This document shows positions 1 through 6,982 of a DNA stretch of 64,000 nucleotides, piece after piece. This DNA comes from JACOND01 sp965202795 (lineage in GTDB: Bacteria > Bdellovibrionota > Bdellovibrionia > Bdellovibrionales > UBA1609): positions 1,860,001-1,924,000 of the forward strand of contig OZ241848.1 in NCBI GenBank assembly GCA_965202795.1, in the 5' to 3' direction. The position numbers and the translations under genes were made by a program. The notes under the pieces were generated by a model that did no database searches, was not told where the DNA came from, and saw only the letters and a program-made list of their open reading frames with translations. Within the stretch, counting starts at the first letter, position 1, and each line of letters starts with the position of its first letter.

Positions 1-1
1 A

Positions 2-379
2 ATCATCCAGGCTCTAAGATCCGGCTTTAAAACCCTGAAGGGGGCGGCGGAGCTTTTGAGGCCCTTTTCTGATCAGGAGTTTTCGCTGCGGGAATCCGCT
101 CTTCCGGTTTTGAAATGGCCGTCTGGCAAAAAAGCTGTTGAAAGCTGGCGGCGGCGCCTTTTGGCGCTGTCTCCAAAGGATTTTTTGAGCCTTGAGGACT
201 TTCAGCGCATTCAAAAAGGCCTTCAAAAGGAGGATGGGCTGAGGGGGAGGGAGCTGTTTATGCCTCTCAGATGCGCTATTTTAGGCGAGCCTCAGGGAGT
301 GGAAATCAAGCTCCTGGCCTGTCTGCTGAAAAGAGACGAGCTGATTCGCCGGGCCGGCATTGCCCTGAAAGCCGCTTAG
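2..379 (+). CDS. gltX: Glutamyl-tRNA synthetase, C-terminal fragment
   Basis: The reading frame is open from the first complete codon of the window, so this is the 3' end (125 codons) of a longer gene. The tail contains GLRGRELFMPLRCAILGEP followed by a short helical segment. This matches the C-terminal anticodon-binding domain of bacterial GluRS, where a GL.G..LFMPLR.AL.G pattern is typical. GluRS charges tRNA-Glu with glutamate in the cytoplasm. The catalytic HIGH and KMSKS regions would lie upstream of the window. Downstream it converges with a minus-strand small membrane ORF. The family call is firm for this segment; completeness of the whole gene cannot be judged. Confidence 0.85.
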   Translation: MIQALRSGFKTLKGAAELLRPFSDQEFSLRESALPVLKWPSGKKAVESWRRRLLALSPKDFLSLEDFQRIQKGLQKEDGLRGRELFMPLRCAILGEPQGVEIKLLACLLKRDELIRRAGIALKAA

Positions 380-403
380 CTCTGGACAATGACAGCGGTC
401 AAA

Positions 404-430
404 AGCCCCGCCGGGCCGGGGGCGGGGGCT
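404..430 (-). terminator. Hairpin with U-tract on the minus strand
   Basis: Read on the minus strand, AGCCCCCGCC pairs with GGCGGGGCT and is followed by TTTT. It lies 20 nt beyond the stop of the minus-strand ORF that ends at 450, so it fits a rho-independent terminator for that transcript. It could also insulate it from gltX, which runs towards it. Confidence 0.5.
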
Positions 431-449
431 AAAGCATTGCAGGCGCTGT

Positions 450-743
450 TTAATGCCCCATCTGTGGTTTTGCCTTTCGCCTTTTTTTCCATCTCGATAG
501 GCAGAATAGGAGGCTTGTGAACAAAGCCCCCAAAAGGAAACAAAGCGCGAATATTATTGTAAATAGTTTTCCTGTCCCATCTAAAAATGCAAGAGTCAAA
601 AAAATCATCAGAAGCCAGAGCATTGATCCTGTTATAAGCTTTCTGGGGTTTACCTGATCGATAAAAAAATAAGCCTCTTTAAAGGAATCTGTGGGCCGCT
701 TTTGGGGGATCCGGGAGGTTTCCAAGGTTATGATACAAGGCAA
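450..743 (-). CDS. Small two-helix membrane protein, N-terminus from repeat
   Basis: Not recognised as a known family. The frame encodes up to 97 residues. The last 57 form two hydrophobic segments (around LWLLMIFLTLAFL and FTIIFALCFLLGALF) and a basic tail SRWKKRRKAK, the look of a small inner-membrane protein. The first 24 residues lie inside the dispersed 152-bp repeat, and the longest version needs a TTG start. An ATG at 623 preceded by AGGA gives a 57-residue product and is the more natural start. It follows the HNH gene on the same strand and is followed by a hairpin with U-tract. Real coding status is plausible but not proven. Confidence 0.4.
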   Translation of the reverse strand: MPCIITLETSRIPQKRPTDSFKEAYFFIDQVNPRKLITGSMLWLLMIFLTLAFLDGTGKLFTIIFALCFLLGALFTSLLFCLSRWKKRRKAKPQMGH

Positions 744-824
744 TTTCCATAGCTTCCAAGCCTTTAAAACTATAAGGTTTTCTTGTCACAAGAAATATCA
801 GGCAAAATCAGGGGGCCGGCCGGG
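673..824. repeat. Dispersed 152-bp repeat, copy 1
   Basis: Identical over 152 bp to 14963-15114, with diverged copies at 14501-14620 and 14713-14837. It contains two small hairpins, AAAAC-TATAAG-GTTTT and CTTG-TCA-CAAG. It overlaps the 3' end of the HNH gene, supplying its last residues and stop codon. No ORF is conserved in all copies, so it looks like a non-coding repeat unit and not a gene. Confidence 0.85.
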
Positions 825-2687
825 AGCTGCAAGCCGCCTGGATGCGGGAAATGTCTGCCGCGCCCGAAACCGGTTATGGCCGGCGCATAACAATCTCATG
901 TTTTCTTTTGTGGACAAGCCCCCCAGGGAATATGGCTTAATATGATCCATTTGAATCATATACCGGGAACCGCATCTCCGCCCTGTTTTTGGATTGACAT
1001 AAGAGCAGCGGCCCTGATCTCTTGCCCATACAAGCCTTTTAACTTCCGCGGGGATATATCTGCTTCCCCCCGGCCCCGGCGCGCGCTTGCGCTGCGGAGC
1101 AGCGCGCTCCCTCCAAAAAAAGCCCGGCGCCGAACCTGTTTGCTGGGCCGGCCGCGCGGCCATTCCTCCTCGCGGCGGTTTGTTTTCCTCCAAGCCCGGC
1201 GCCGAACCCGCGTTTTTCCCTAACCCAGGCGCCGAGCCTGCTGGCTTTCCCTTAGATCCCAGCGCCGAACCCGTCTGTTGGGCCGGCCTCGCGGCCGTTC
1301 CTCCTCGCGGCGGTTTGTTTTCCTCCGGGCCCGGCGCCGAACCCGCGTTTTTCCCTAACCCAGACGCCGAGCCTGCTGGCTTTCCCTTAGATCCCAGCGC
1401 CGAACCTCCGCTTTTCTCTGGCCCTGTCACTGAATTTTTGCTATTCCCAGGGCCTGGCGCTGAGCCTGACTGCGGGCGCAGCCGCGAAGCCTGCGCGGGC
1501 GCTTTTATTTTTGCCCCCAAGCTCCTGTCTGACTGCTCGCTTGCGCTCCTGTCTGACTGTTCGCTTTCGCTCAGCTTTTGAGAAGGCTTTTTGCCGCGCA
1601 GGCTGGGATCATGCTTTTTTAAGCCTAAATCCAATAAATTCCCCAGCAACTCCCCATAACCCATAAAAGGATTCTTATGGGAAAGCAAAAACTTTAACCG
1701 CTCCAGCTTCCCGCGCGTTTCCCCGTCAATCACAGCTTTCAGCTCAAACCGGCCCTCTCCCAAAAAACGGACCTGATCTTTTTGCAAAAGCCTCTTTGAA
1801 TCCGGCGCCTCCTCCAAAAGCAGCCTCTCCGTCTCGCGGGATGAGCAGCCCTCCGCCTTCTCAATCAGCGCCAGCTTTTTCTCCCTCTCCAGAGCTGGAC
1901 TTTTGTCCGCCTCAAAGGCTGGCCCCCGCCAAGCCTCCTCAGCCATAAACTGCTTTTGCATGGCGGCGTCAGAGCCTGGCGCGCGATTGCTCTGCGGAGC
2001 GGCGCGCTCCCCCCAAAAAGATCCCGGCGCCGAACCTCCGCTTTTGTCTGGCCCTGGCGCTGAGCCTGACTGCAAGCATCCCTGTTCTGGCGCAAGGGTT
2101 TTGTTTTTTTCCCGCAGCGCTGAGCCTGCGGCGCCTTTCAATTCAATATCCCCCCGCTGTTTTATAGACTGAACAGCCAGCCCAGACTCAGAAGCTTTTT
2201 TTAAATCATTTTTTAAACGGACAACCTCTTTTTTTTGCTTTTCAAAAAAACTCTGAAGCTGGCTTGCGGCGCAAAGGCTCAGCCGGCCGGATTTAATTTT
2301 CTCCAGAGTTTCCGGCTCATCCCGGCAAAGCCTCATGGCCTTGATGCGGCGGAAGGCCGCCCCTTTGCTGTATCCAAGGCCCCTGACAGCATAGTCAAAC
2401 AAGCTGGCACAGCCTTCAGAAAAATACAGCTGCCGGGCCTCAATCTCCCGCAAATGGCGCAAAACCTGAACATGAAGGCTCCGCTCTTTTTGAACCAAAA
2501 GCCTTGTCTGGGAGAGCAGCGCCTGATCGCTAAGCTCTGTGATTTCCGGCATTGTTAAGCGAAAGCGAGCATTTAAACAGGGGCGGCTCCGCGCCTTTAA
2601 AACAGCTGTCTCTTTTTTATTGCAGGCGTTGCCCCAATGCCCGGCGCCTGCGCGCGCCCGCTGAAAACTCTCGTTTTGATTTTGCAT
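798..2687 (-). CDS. HNH endonuclease with repeat-expanded linker
   Basis: A 629-residue protein. The ATG at 2687 is chosen because AAGGAGA lies 7-9 nt upstream; a longer frame to 2960 lacks such a site. Residues about 46-160 (from MPEITELSD) form a helical region typical of HNH proteins abundant in Bdellovibrio. The C-terminus carries the HNH nuclease: a Cys pair around RCSYVNPKTGRRC, then QMDHIKPYSLGG and NMRLLCAGHN. The family cuts DNA; its in vivo role here is unknown. Between the two parts lies about 300 residues of low complexity (repeated GSAPG, ERAAPQ and AARPAQQTG blocks), two blocks of which are translated copies of the GC-rich dispersed repeat. The last codons and the stop are inside the 152-bp repeat. 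The linker makes the reading unusual, but both ends are clearly coding. Confidence 0.8.
   Translation of the reverse strand: MQNQNESFQRARAGAGHWGNACNKKETAVLKARSRPCLNARFRLTMPEITELSDQALLSQTRLLVQKERSLHVQVLRHLREIEARQLYFSEGCASLFDYAVRGLGYSKGAAFRRIKAMRLCRDEPETLEKIKSGRLSLCAASQLQSFFEKQKKEVVRLKNDLKKASESGLAVQSIKQRGDIELKGAAGSALREKNKTLAPEQGCLQSGSAPGPDKSGGSAPGSFWGERAAPQSNRAPGSDAAMQKQFMAEEAWRGPAFEADKSPALEREKKLALIEKAEGCSSRETERLLLEEAPDSKRLLQKDQVRFLGEGRFELKAVIDGETRGKLERLKFLLSHKNPFMGYGELLGNLLDLGLKKHDPSLRGKKPSQKLSESEQSDRSASEQSDRSLGAKIKAPAQASRLRPQSGSAPGPGNSKNSVTGPEKSGGSALGSKGKPAGSASGLGKNAGSAPGPEENKPPRGGTAARPAQQTGSALGSKGKPAGSAPGLGKNAGSAPGLEENKPPRGGMAARPAQQTGSAPGFFWRERAAPQRKRAPGPGGSRYIPAEVKRLVWARDQGRCSYVNPKTGRRCGSRYMIQMDHIKPYSLGGLSTKENMRLLCAGHNRFRARQTFPASRRLAAPGRPPDFA
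1137..1320. repeat. GC-rich palindromic repeat inside the HNH gene (two units)
   Basis: Two units carry TGTTTGCTGGGCCGGCC (the second starts as TCTGTTGGGCCGGCC), then a GGCCATTCC or GGCCGTTCC arm. This is the core of the family found between genes at 6340-6680, 21335-21540 and 56595-56810. Here the minus strand is translated as AARPAQQTG within the nuclease linker. Confidence 0.75.
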
Positions 2688-2870
2688 AAATAGCTTCTCC
2701 TTTTTTGTTATTATTGTTTTTTTGCGCAGGCTAAAACCTTTCAAAAGCGCAAAACTTATTTGTTTAAACTTTAACAAGTTTTTTTGTATTTTTTCAATCT
2801 TTATTTTGCTTTTTTTTCTGAAATTTACGCGCCGCATTATAACCTTTATGCGGGAGGGCTGAAAAAAGGC
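2688..2870 (-). promoter_or_regulatory. AT-rich leader of the HNH gene
   Basis: A markedly AT-rich, A-tract-rich stretch on the minus strand just upstream of the strong ribosome binding site at 2687. It contrasts with the GC-rich surroundings and probably holds the promoter. TTGTTA and TTGAAA hexamers are visible, but no well-spaced -10 partner is convincing. The rest of the gap to 3023 shows nothing else I can support. Confidence 0.3.
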
Positions 2871-3023
2871 TCCGCCCTCTGGCAAAAGCTTTGATGAGGG
2901 ACTTTGTCTTCGCGAGTGTTTGAGCGCCCGGATCGGCTGCGGCTTGTCTCTGCAGGGCAAAGAGGCATTGGCCGGGATTTTTGATTATTTTGTTTTTGCG
3001 CGAAAGCCCGCGCTTCCCTCTCT

Positions 3024-3137
3024 TTATAGAAGGTTTGGAAACAAGGCGCGCTGTTTTTGATGGAGCGGGGGCGCGCGCCTGCCCTCCCTTTTTATAACTT
3101 TAAAAATATTGTGTTTTTTCAGCTGATCTTCCATCAT
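3024..3137 (-). CDS. 37-residue basic small ORF
   Basis: Starts ATGATG overlapping the TGA of the preceding small ORF, a typical translational coupling arrangement. The product begins MMEDQLKKHNIFKV and is hydrophilic and basic. No family is recognised. Support is the coupling and its place as the last cistron behind the hexapeptide-repeat gene. It is too short for coding statistics and may be spurious. Confidence 0.3.
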   Translation of the reverse strand: MMEDQLKKHNIFKVIKREGRRAPPLHQKQRALFPNLL

Positions 3138-3253
3138 TTTAACCCACAGATTCTTCCGAAGAGCCAAAAATAATAATAAAAAACAGGCAGCCCAAAGGCC
3201 AGACTCCCTCCGAAAAGCATCAAAATAGGCAACAAAACTTCACTGGTGTTCAT
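3134..3253 (-). CDS. 39-residue small membrane protein
   Basis: Encodes 39 residues starting MNTSEVLLPILMLFGG, dominated by one hydrophobic helix that continues through FGLPVFYYYFWLFG. A TAGGAGC ribosome binding site lies 5-6 nt before the ATG. It starts 34 nt after the stop of the secreted hexapeptide-repeat gene and ends in an ATGA overlap with the next tiny ORF. The three probably form one transcript. Small one-helix proteins often attach to membrane complexes, but nothing in the sequence names a partner. Confidence 0.45.
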   Translation of the reverse strand: MNTSEVLLPILMLFGGSLAFGLPVFYYYFWLFGRICGLK

Positions 3254-3287
3254 GTTTAGCTCCTAAAAAAGCCCCCACAGGCCCTGT

Positions 3288-3992
3288 TTAATGAGTCCCT
3301 GAAGTGATGTGGCCGCCTTTCAGATCGGCCTTTGAGACTTTTGCTGTTCCTAAAACTCGCACATAGCCAGAAAGCCGCGCATTTCCGAAAACCCGCGCAT
3401 TGCCGGAAACCTTCGCATTGCCGGAAAGATGCGCATGGCCATAAACCTGCCCTTTGCCAAAAACCCATGCTTTTTCGCCAACCTTCGCATTGTCATAAAC
3501 TTTAGCATTTTTTGCAATCCAGGCTCTTTCGGAAAGCCGCGCATTTCCGTAAACCCGCGCATTGTCTCTAACATGCGAATTGCCGGAAAGATGCGCATGG
3601 CCATAAACCTGCCCTTTGCCAAAAACCCATGCTTTTTCGCCAACCCGCGCATTGTCATAAACTTTAGCATTTTTTGCAATCCAGGCTCTTTCGGAAACCT
3701 GCGCATTTCCGTAAACCCGCGCATTGTCTCTAACATGCGCATAGCCGGAAACCTGCGCATTGTCTCTAACCTGCGCATTGCCGCCAACCTTTGCATAGCC
3801 GTAAACCCGCGCATGACCGCAAACAGACGCATTTTTGCCCACAAAGGCGGTCTTGGCCACTTTAGCTGTGGAGGCCACAAACCCCCCGCCTTTGCTATGC
3901 GGGGCGCCATTTACTCCGGGGCCGCAAAGTGTGGCTGCCGCCGCGCCGGAAAAGCCGAAAATCAGCAAAGCCGAAAAAATTAGTTTTTTCAT
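3288..3992 (-). CDS. Secreted left-handed beta-helix (hexapeptide repeat) protein
   Basis: A 234-residue protein with a clear signal peptide (MKKLIFSALLIFGFSGAAAA, likely cut before or at TLCGPG) and GGAGG 8 nt before the ATG. From about residue 35 to 220 it is a run of hexapeptides of the NARVYG / NAQVSE / KAWVFG type, with small and aliphatic residues in register, which fold as a left-handed beta-helix. A block of nine hexapeptides (54 residues) is repeated almost exactly, so part of the array arose by recent duplication. Known cytoplasmic relatives are acyltransferases, but the uninterrupted repeats, absence of a catalytic His loop and the signal peptide argue for a structural or surface role. 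That role is inference. Confidence 0.75.
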   Translation of the reverse strand: MKKLIFSALLIFGFSGAAAATLCGPGVNGAPHSKGGGFVASTAKVAKTAFVGKNASVCGHARVYGYAKVGGNAQVRDNAQVSGYAHVRDNARVYGNAQVSERAWIAKNAKVYDNARVGEKAWVFGKGQVYGHAHLSGNSHVRDNARVYGNARLSERAWIAKNAKVYDNAKVGEKAWVFGKGQVYGHAHLSGNAKVSGNARVFGNARLSGYVRVLGTAKVSKADLKGGHITSGTH

Positions 3993-4078
3993 AATTTAGA
4001 CCTCCATGGATGGTTAAATTTCAGCCTCCGATCTGCCGGAGACAGCCTGCCCCCGCGGCAGGCCAAGCAAAAGACTGT

Positions 4079-4109
4079 AACATAATTAAGCTTATCGGCG
4101 GCTTGCGCC
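4079..4109 (+). repeat. Left inverted repeat of element A
   Basis: Starts AACATAATTAAGCTTATCGG and continues to GGCTTGCGCC. It is the exact reverse complement of 6846-6876, and matches the ends of element B except for one base (AATTAAG versus AATGAAG). Confidence 0.85.
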
Positions 4110-4193
4110 GGGCTAGGCCAAAGAGGGCGGCCCGCGGCGCTCAGCCTAAAGACGGGGAAATCGGGCTTTAAATTCTGGAGCAGGGCCTGCGGC

Positions 4194-4211
4194 TGTCCTT
4201 TATAAAGGACA
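4194..4211. promoter_or_regulatory. Perfect 18-bp palindrome in the element leader
   Basis: TGTCCTTTATAAAGGACA reads the same on both strands. The copy in element B (59829-59847) keeps both arms with one added base in the middle. It could be an operator or a transposase-binding site; the sequence does not decide. Confidence 0.45.
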
Positions 4212-4414
4212 TTTGCGCGCCCTCAGAGCCAGCTGCTTAAACAGATCCCAGCGCCGAACCTTTTTTTGGGCCGGCCTCTCAGTCGTTCCCGGCCCGCTGC
4301 AGAGAAGCAGGATTTTCCAGAGGAGTCTTGTCGGCTGTTCCCGACCCGGCCGGCGCATGGCGGTTCCAATTTTTGCTGAGTCTGGGCTGCCAGAAAATCC
4401 TGACGCAATGCAGC

Positions 4415-4492
4415 AAATATTCCAAAATGGAATATTTTTGCGCCAAAATGGAATGTTTTTTTCTCAAAACCCCCCAAAACCGGGGTTTTGAG
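4415..4492. promoter_or_regulatory. Two conserved strong hairpins in the element leader
   Basis: The first is AAATATTCC / GGAATATTT around AAAAT. The second is CTCAAAACCCC / GGGGTTTTGAG, an 11-bp perfect stem (4463-4473 with 4482-4492). In element B the second stem is intact although its loop differs by base changes. Stem conservation with loop drift suggests selection on structure, either in DNA or in a leader RNA. Confidence 0.5.
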
Positions 4493-4807
4493 GGCATTTT
4501 GGCTGGATCGTTTTTTGCATGATGTTCTTTGATTGCGTCTGAGCTTAAACAGATTTTTTAGAGATTTGCTTAAAATTTTGGCGCTTTTTGAGGTTTTTTT
4601 TTCAGATTTGGGGATTTTCGGGATTTTTAGGCGCTTTTTAAGGTTTTTTGGAGGTTTTTTTCAGATTTTTTAAAAAAAATTGCAAAAAAACTAGATTTTA
4701 CATCGTTTTTGCATGGTGTTTCGTAAAGTCTGCGCCAAAAGCTTCAAACAGAGGCTTTAGCGGCAGCGGGCAAGCGGCGGGCAAAAACAAAAAAAGGAGG
4801 GACAGCC

Positions 4808-6130
4808 ATGAAAACAAACATTTTCGGCAAAGGGAAAAAGAGAAAAAAGGACAAATCAGGGAGCAGATCTGCCCATGAACGGCCGCCAGGCCGCCCCGGC
4901 AAACCAGAAAATCTCCGCCCCGCTGGCGGAGGCCGGGCAGGCCGCCCCGCTGGGACAGCAAAAAGCCGGCTCTCTAGACAAGCTCGCCACTCCCCGGCGG
5001 ATCGGGAACGGCCGCCAGGCCGGCCCAATAAACGAATCCGCAGGGGGGCTTCAGTCCATGACTCTTACTTCCGCAAGGTTTTTTCCAAAAAAAGATACAC
5101 CCCCGACATCTTTAAGCTTTCGCTCCCTGAAAAACTCTACAATCTGCTGGACTGGAGCTCCCTGGAGGTCGAAATGAAAACCTTTCTAAGCGAGGAAATG
5201 AGAGAGAGGCGGACCGACCTCCTCTGCTCTGTGAAAATTAAAAACGGCGGCGGACGGCTGGGCCTGCTGTTTCTTTTGGAGCATCGGAGCCATCAGGGAA
5301 AGGACATCCACCAGATTCTTCTGGAGTATCAGACTCCGGCTTACCGGGCCTTGAAGATGCCCATCATCCCAATTGTGCCCTACAGCGGAAAAAGGCCAAA
5401 GTGGACCCAGCCCCTGGATTTTCATGGCTCGCTGCTGCGGGATTTTAAGAGCCAGCTTTCGCCGGCCCAGTCCAGGGCCGCGGCGGAGGTTTGGGATGCA
5501 ATAAAGGGGCATGTTCTGAACTTTCGCTATTTTCTGCTGAATTTGAGGGATTTAGATGAGGGAAAATCCAGGGGCTTGACTTCTCATCCGGCATTGTTTA
5601 TCCTGAAACATATATGGGATTTGAAGGGGGACTGGGAGCGGGCTGAGCGGATTATTAAAAAGCTGTTTCGCATGGGGGCCGCTTTAAGCCTTGAGGACTG
5701 GAAGGTTTTAATAAACAAGGCTGTTGATTACATTTGCAGCGCTCATTCGGAGCGGTTTAACTGGGAGGTTTTAAAGGAGATCGATAAAAAAGCCACAGGA
5801 GGGAAAAACTTTATGCAGTTTATAGACACAATGGAAGAGGTTGGCAAAAAAAACCTGCGGAAAGGCCTGCAAAAAGGCCTGCAGAAAGGCCGGCTGGAGG
5901 GTCGCCAGGAAGGCCGGCAGGAAGGCCGGCAGGAAGGCCGGCAGGAGGGCCGCCAAGAAGGCCGGCAGGAGGAGCGCCGGGCGGTCATTTTCAACATGCT
6001 CCAGGAAAAGTTTGATATTTCCGCTATTTCCAGGGCAACTGGCCTGCCAGAAACTGAGATTATCAAGTTCAAAAACGGCAAGCTCAAAAGCCAGCCGAAA
6101 GCAGGCGCTCAAAACGGCAAGGCTGAATGA
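4808..6130 (+). CDS. Rpn family recombination-promoting nuclease / putative transposase (copy A)
   Basis: A 440-residue protein with GGAGG 8 nt before the ATG. Residues about 90-230 form the PD-(D/E)XK nuclease core of the Rpn family: VHDSYFRKVFS at the start, the acidic D in RRTDLLCSV, and LLFLLEHRSHQ in place of the usual EHKS motif. The next part is helical. Residues about 350-390 are tandem GRQE repeats (12 bp each), a known habit of this family, and the tail ISAISRATGLPETEI is a small helix-turn-helix-like segment. E. coli Rpn proteins are DNA endonucleases that stimulate recombination. Residues 20-85 are an Arg/Pro-rich block made of translated GC-rich palindromic repeats. It is the only intact gene in element A, so it is the likely mobility protein (inference). 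Confidence 0.85.
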   Translation: MKTNIFGKGKKRKKDKSGSRSAHERPPGRPGKPENLRPAGGGRAGRPAGTAKSRLSRQARHSPADRERPPGRPNKRIRRGASVHDSYFRKVFSKKRYTPDIFKLSLPEKLYNLLDWSSLEVEMKTFLSEEMRERRTDLLCSVKIKNGGGRLGLLFLLEHRSHQGKDIHQILLEYQTPAYRALKMPIIPIVPYSGKRPKWTQPLDFHGSLLRDFKSQLSPAQSRAAAEVWDAIKGHVLNFRYFLLNLRDLDEGKSRGLTSHPALFILKHIWDLKGDWERAERIIKKLFRMGAALSLEDWKVLINKAVDYICSAHSERFNWEVLKEIDKKATGGKNFMQFIDTMEEVGKKNLRKGLQKGLQKGRLEGRQEGRQEGRQEGRQEGRQEGRQEERRAVIFNMLQEKFDISAISRATGLPETEIIKFKNGKLKSQPKAGAQNGKAE

Positions 6131-6339
6131 GCCGCGCTTTGGTCTGTTCTGGCTGTCCGGCAATAAAAGGCGGCGCGCCTTGCCGCGCTGAAAGGCGCCT
6201 CCCCTCGCAGCAGTCATTTCCCCCTGAAAAGGGCGGCCCTCCGCGCTCTCTCCGGCATCTTTTGTTTTTGCCAAAAAAATCAGCCAGATCCCAGCGCTGA
6301 ACCTGTTTTAGCCCTCGGCGCCGAACTCCTGATTTTCCC

Positions 6340-6680
6340 GCAGGAGCGGCCGTCCAGACAAATATGCCTGTGACTCCCCGGCAGCGAGGGGATGGCCCCT
6401 GTCCCAACAAGCAGGACTCCTCTGGACAGGCCTGTTGCTCCGCGGCGAACCGGGAGCGGCCGCCAGGCCAGCCCAGCAAACAGGCCTGCCGCTCCCTGGC
6501 GGACCGGGAGCGGCCGCCAGGCCAGCCCAGCAAACAGGCCTGCCGCTCCCTGGCGAACCGGGAGCGGCCGCCAGGCCGGCCCAGCAAACAGGCATCCTCT
6601 GGACAAGCCTGCCGCTTCGCGGAGGGCCGGGAACGGCCCAATGGCCGTCCAGATCAAAAGGCGAGGCCGGCCATCGAAAC
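6340..6680. repeat. GC-rich palindromic repeat cluster (element A tail)
   Basis: At least three tandem units of about 60 bp, each with GGGAGCGGCCGCCAGGCC, then CAGCAAACAGGC and a CTCCGCGGAG-like or GCTCCCTGGC segment, partly joined by CCTCTGGACA. Each unit can fold into two hairpins. The stretch 6131-6982 otherwise holds no gene I can support; long frames here are products of the repeat in all phases. Confidence 0.8.
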
Positions 6681-6845
6681 AAAAAAATGAGACAGATTTG
6701 GCGGCAAAAAACCGAAAAAGGCTTTAGAGGGATAAAAGAGGCCCCTGCCCAGGGCCGCGGGGGAAGAAATCTTCTTGGCTGCTGGACTTTTGGCTTAAAA
6801 ATGTCTCATTTTTTTGCCTTTTTACTTTGTTAGGGCTGGACAAAA

Positions 6846-6876
6846 GGCGCAAGCCGCCGATAAGCTTAATTATGTT
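6846..6876 (-). repeat. Right inverted repeat of element A
   Basis: Starts GGCGCAAGCCGCCGATAAGC and is the exact reverse complement of 4079-4109. It is followed by a hairpin (AACAGC / GCTGTCC around 6881-6900) that is also present at the matching end of element B. Confidence 0.85.
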
Positions 6877-6982
6877 GCGCAAACAGCCCCGAAGCTGTCC
6901 TTCAGTCCAGGCAAAATCTCTGCCGCCAGACATTTATGACTTTTCAGACACCGCTTAGCCTAAGCGGGCTTTGCCGCAGGGC

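Larger units (their letters stand above)
4079..6876 (+). mobile_element. Rpn-type mobile element, copy A
   Basis: Bounded by 31-bp inverted repeats (4079-4109 and 6846-6876) that match perfectly. Inside are a leader of about 700 nt, an Rpn-family nuclease gene (4808-6130) and about 700 nt of 3' sequence rich in GC-rich repeats. The same arrangement recurs in reverse orientation at 56380-59963, with leader, gene and tail all conserved, so the whole block behaves as a unit. Homology between copies runs on past the inverted repeats (to about 6907 on the right and about 20 bp on the left), so the true ends may lie slightly outside. No target duplication was found. Confidence 0.75.

Noticed and set aside
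1087..1581. Plus-strand frame of 164 codons over the HNH gene linker
   Set aside because: It is the complement of the repeat-rich linker of a gene with a good ribosome site and conserved domains at both ends; its product is only repeat peptides.
3350..3983. Long open frames on both strands over the hexapeptide-repeat gene
   Set aside because: They arise from the periodic DNA; only the minus-strand frame from 3992 has a signal peptide, ribosome site and hexapeptide pattern.
6084..6833. Several overlapping frames of 100-185 codons downstream of the Rpn gene
   Set aside because: All six phases are open through the GC-rich repeats, none has conserved sequence, and the same region in element B breaks them differently.
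4060..6910. Target-site duplication flanking element A
   Set aside because: The bases just outside the inverted repeats do not match each other, and similarity to element B continues outside, so the true insertion boundary cannot be set from this window.
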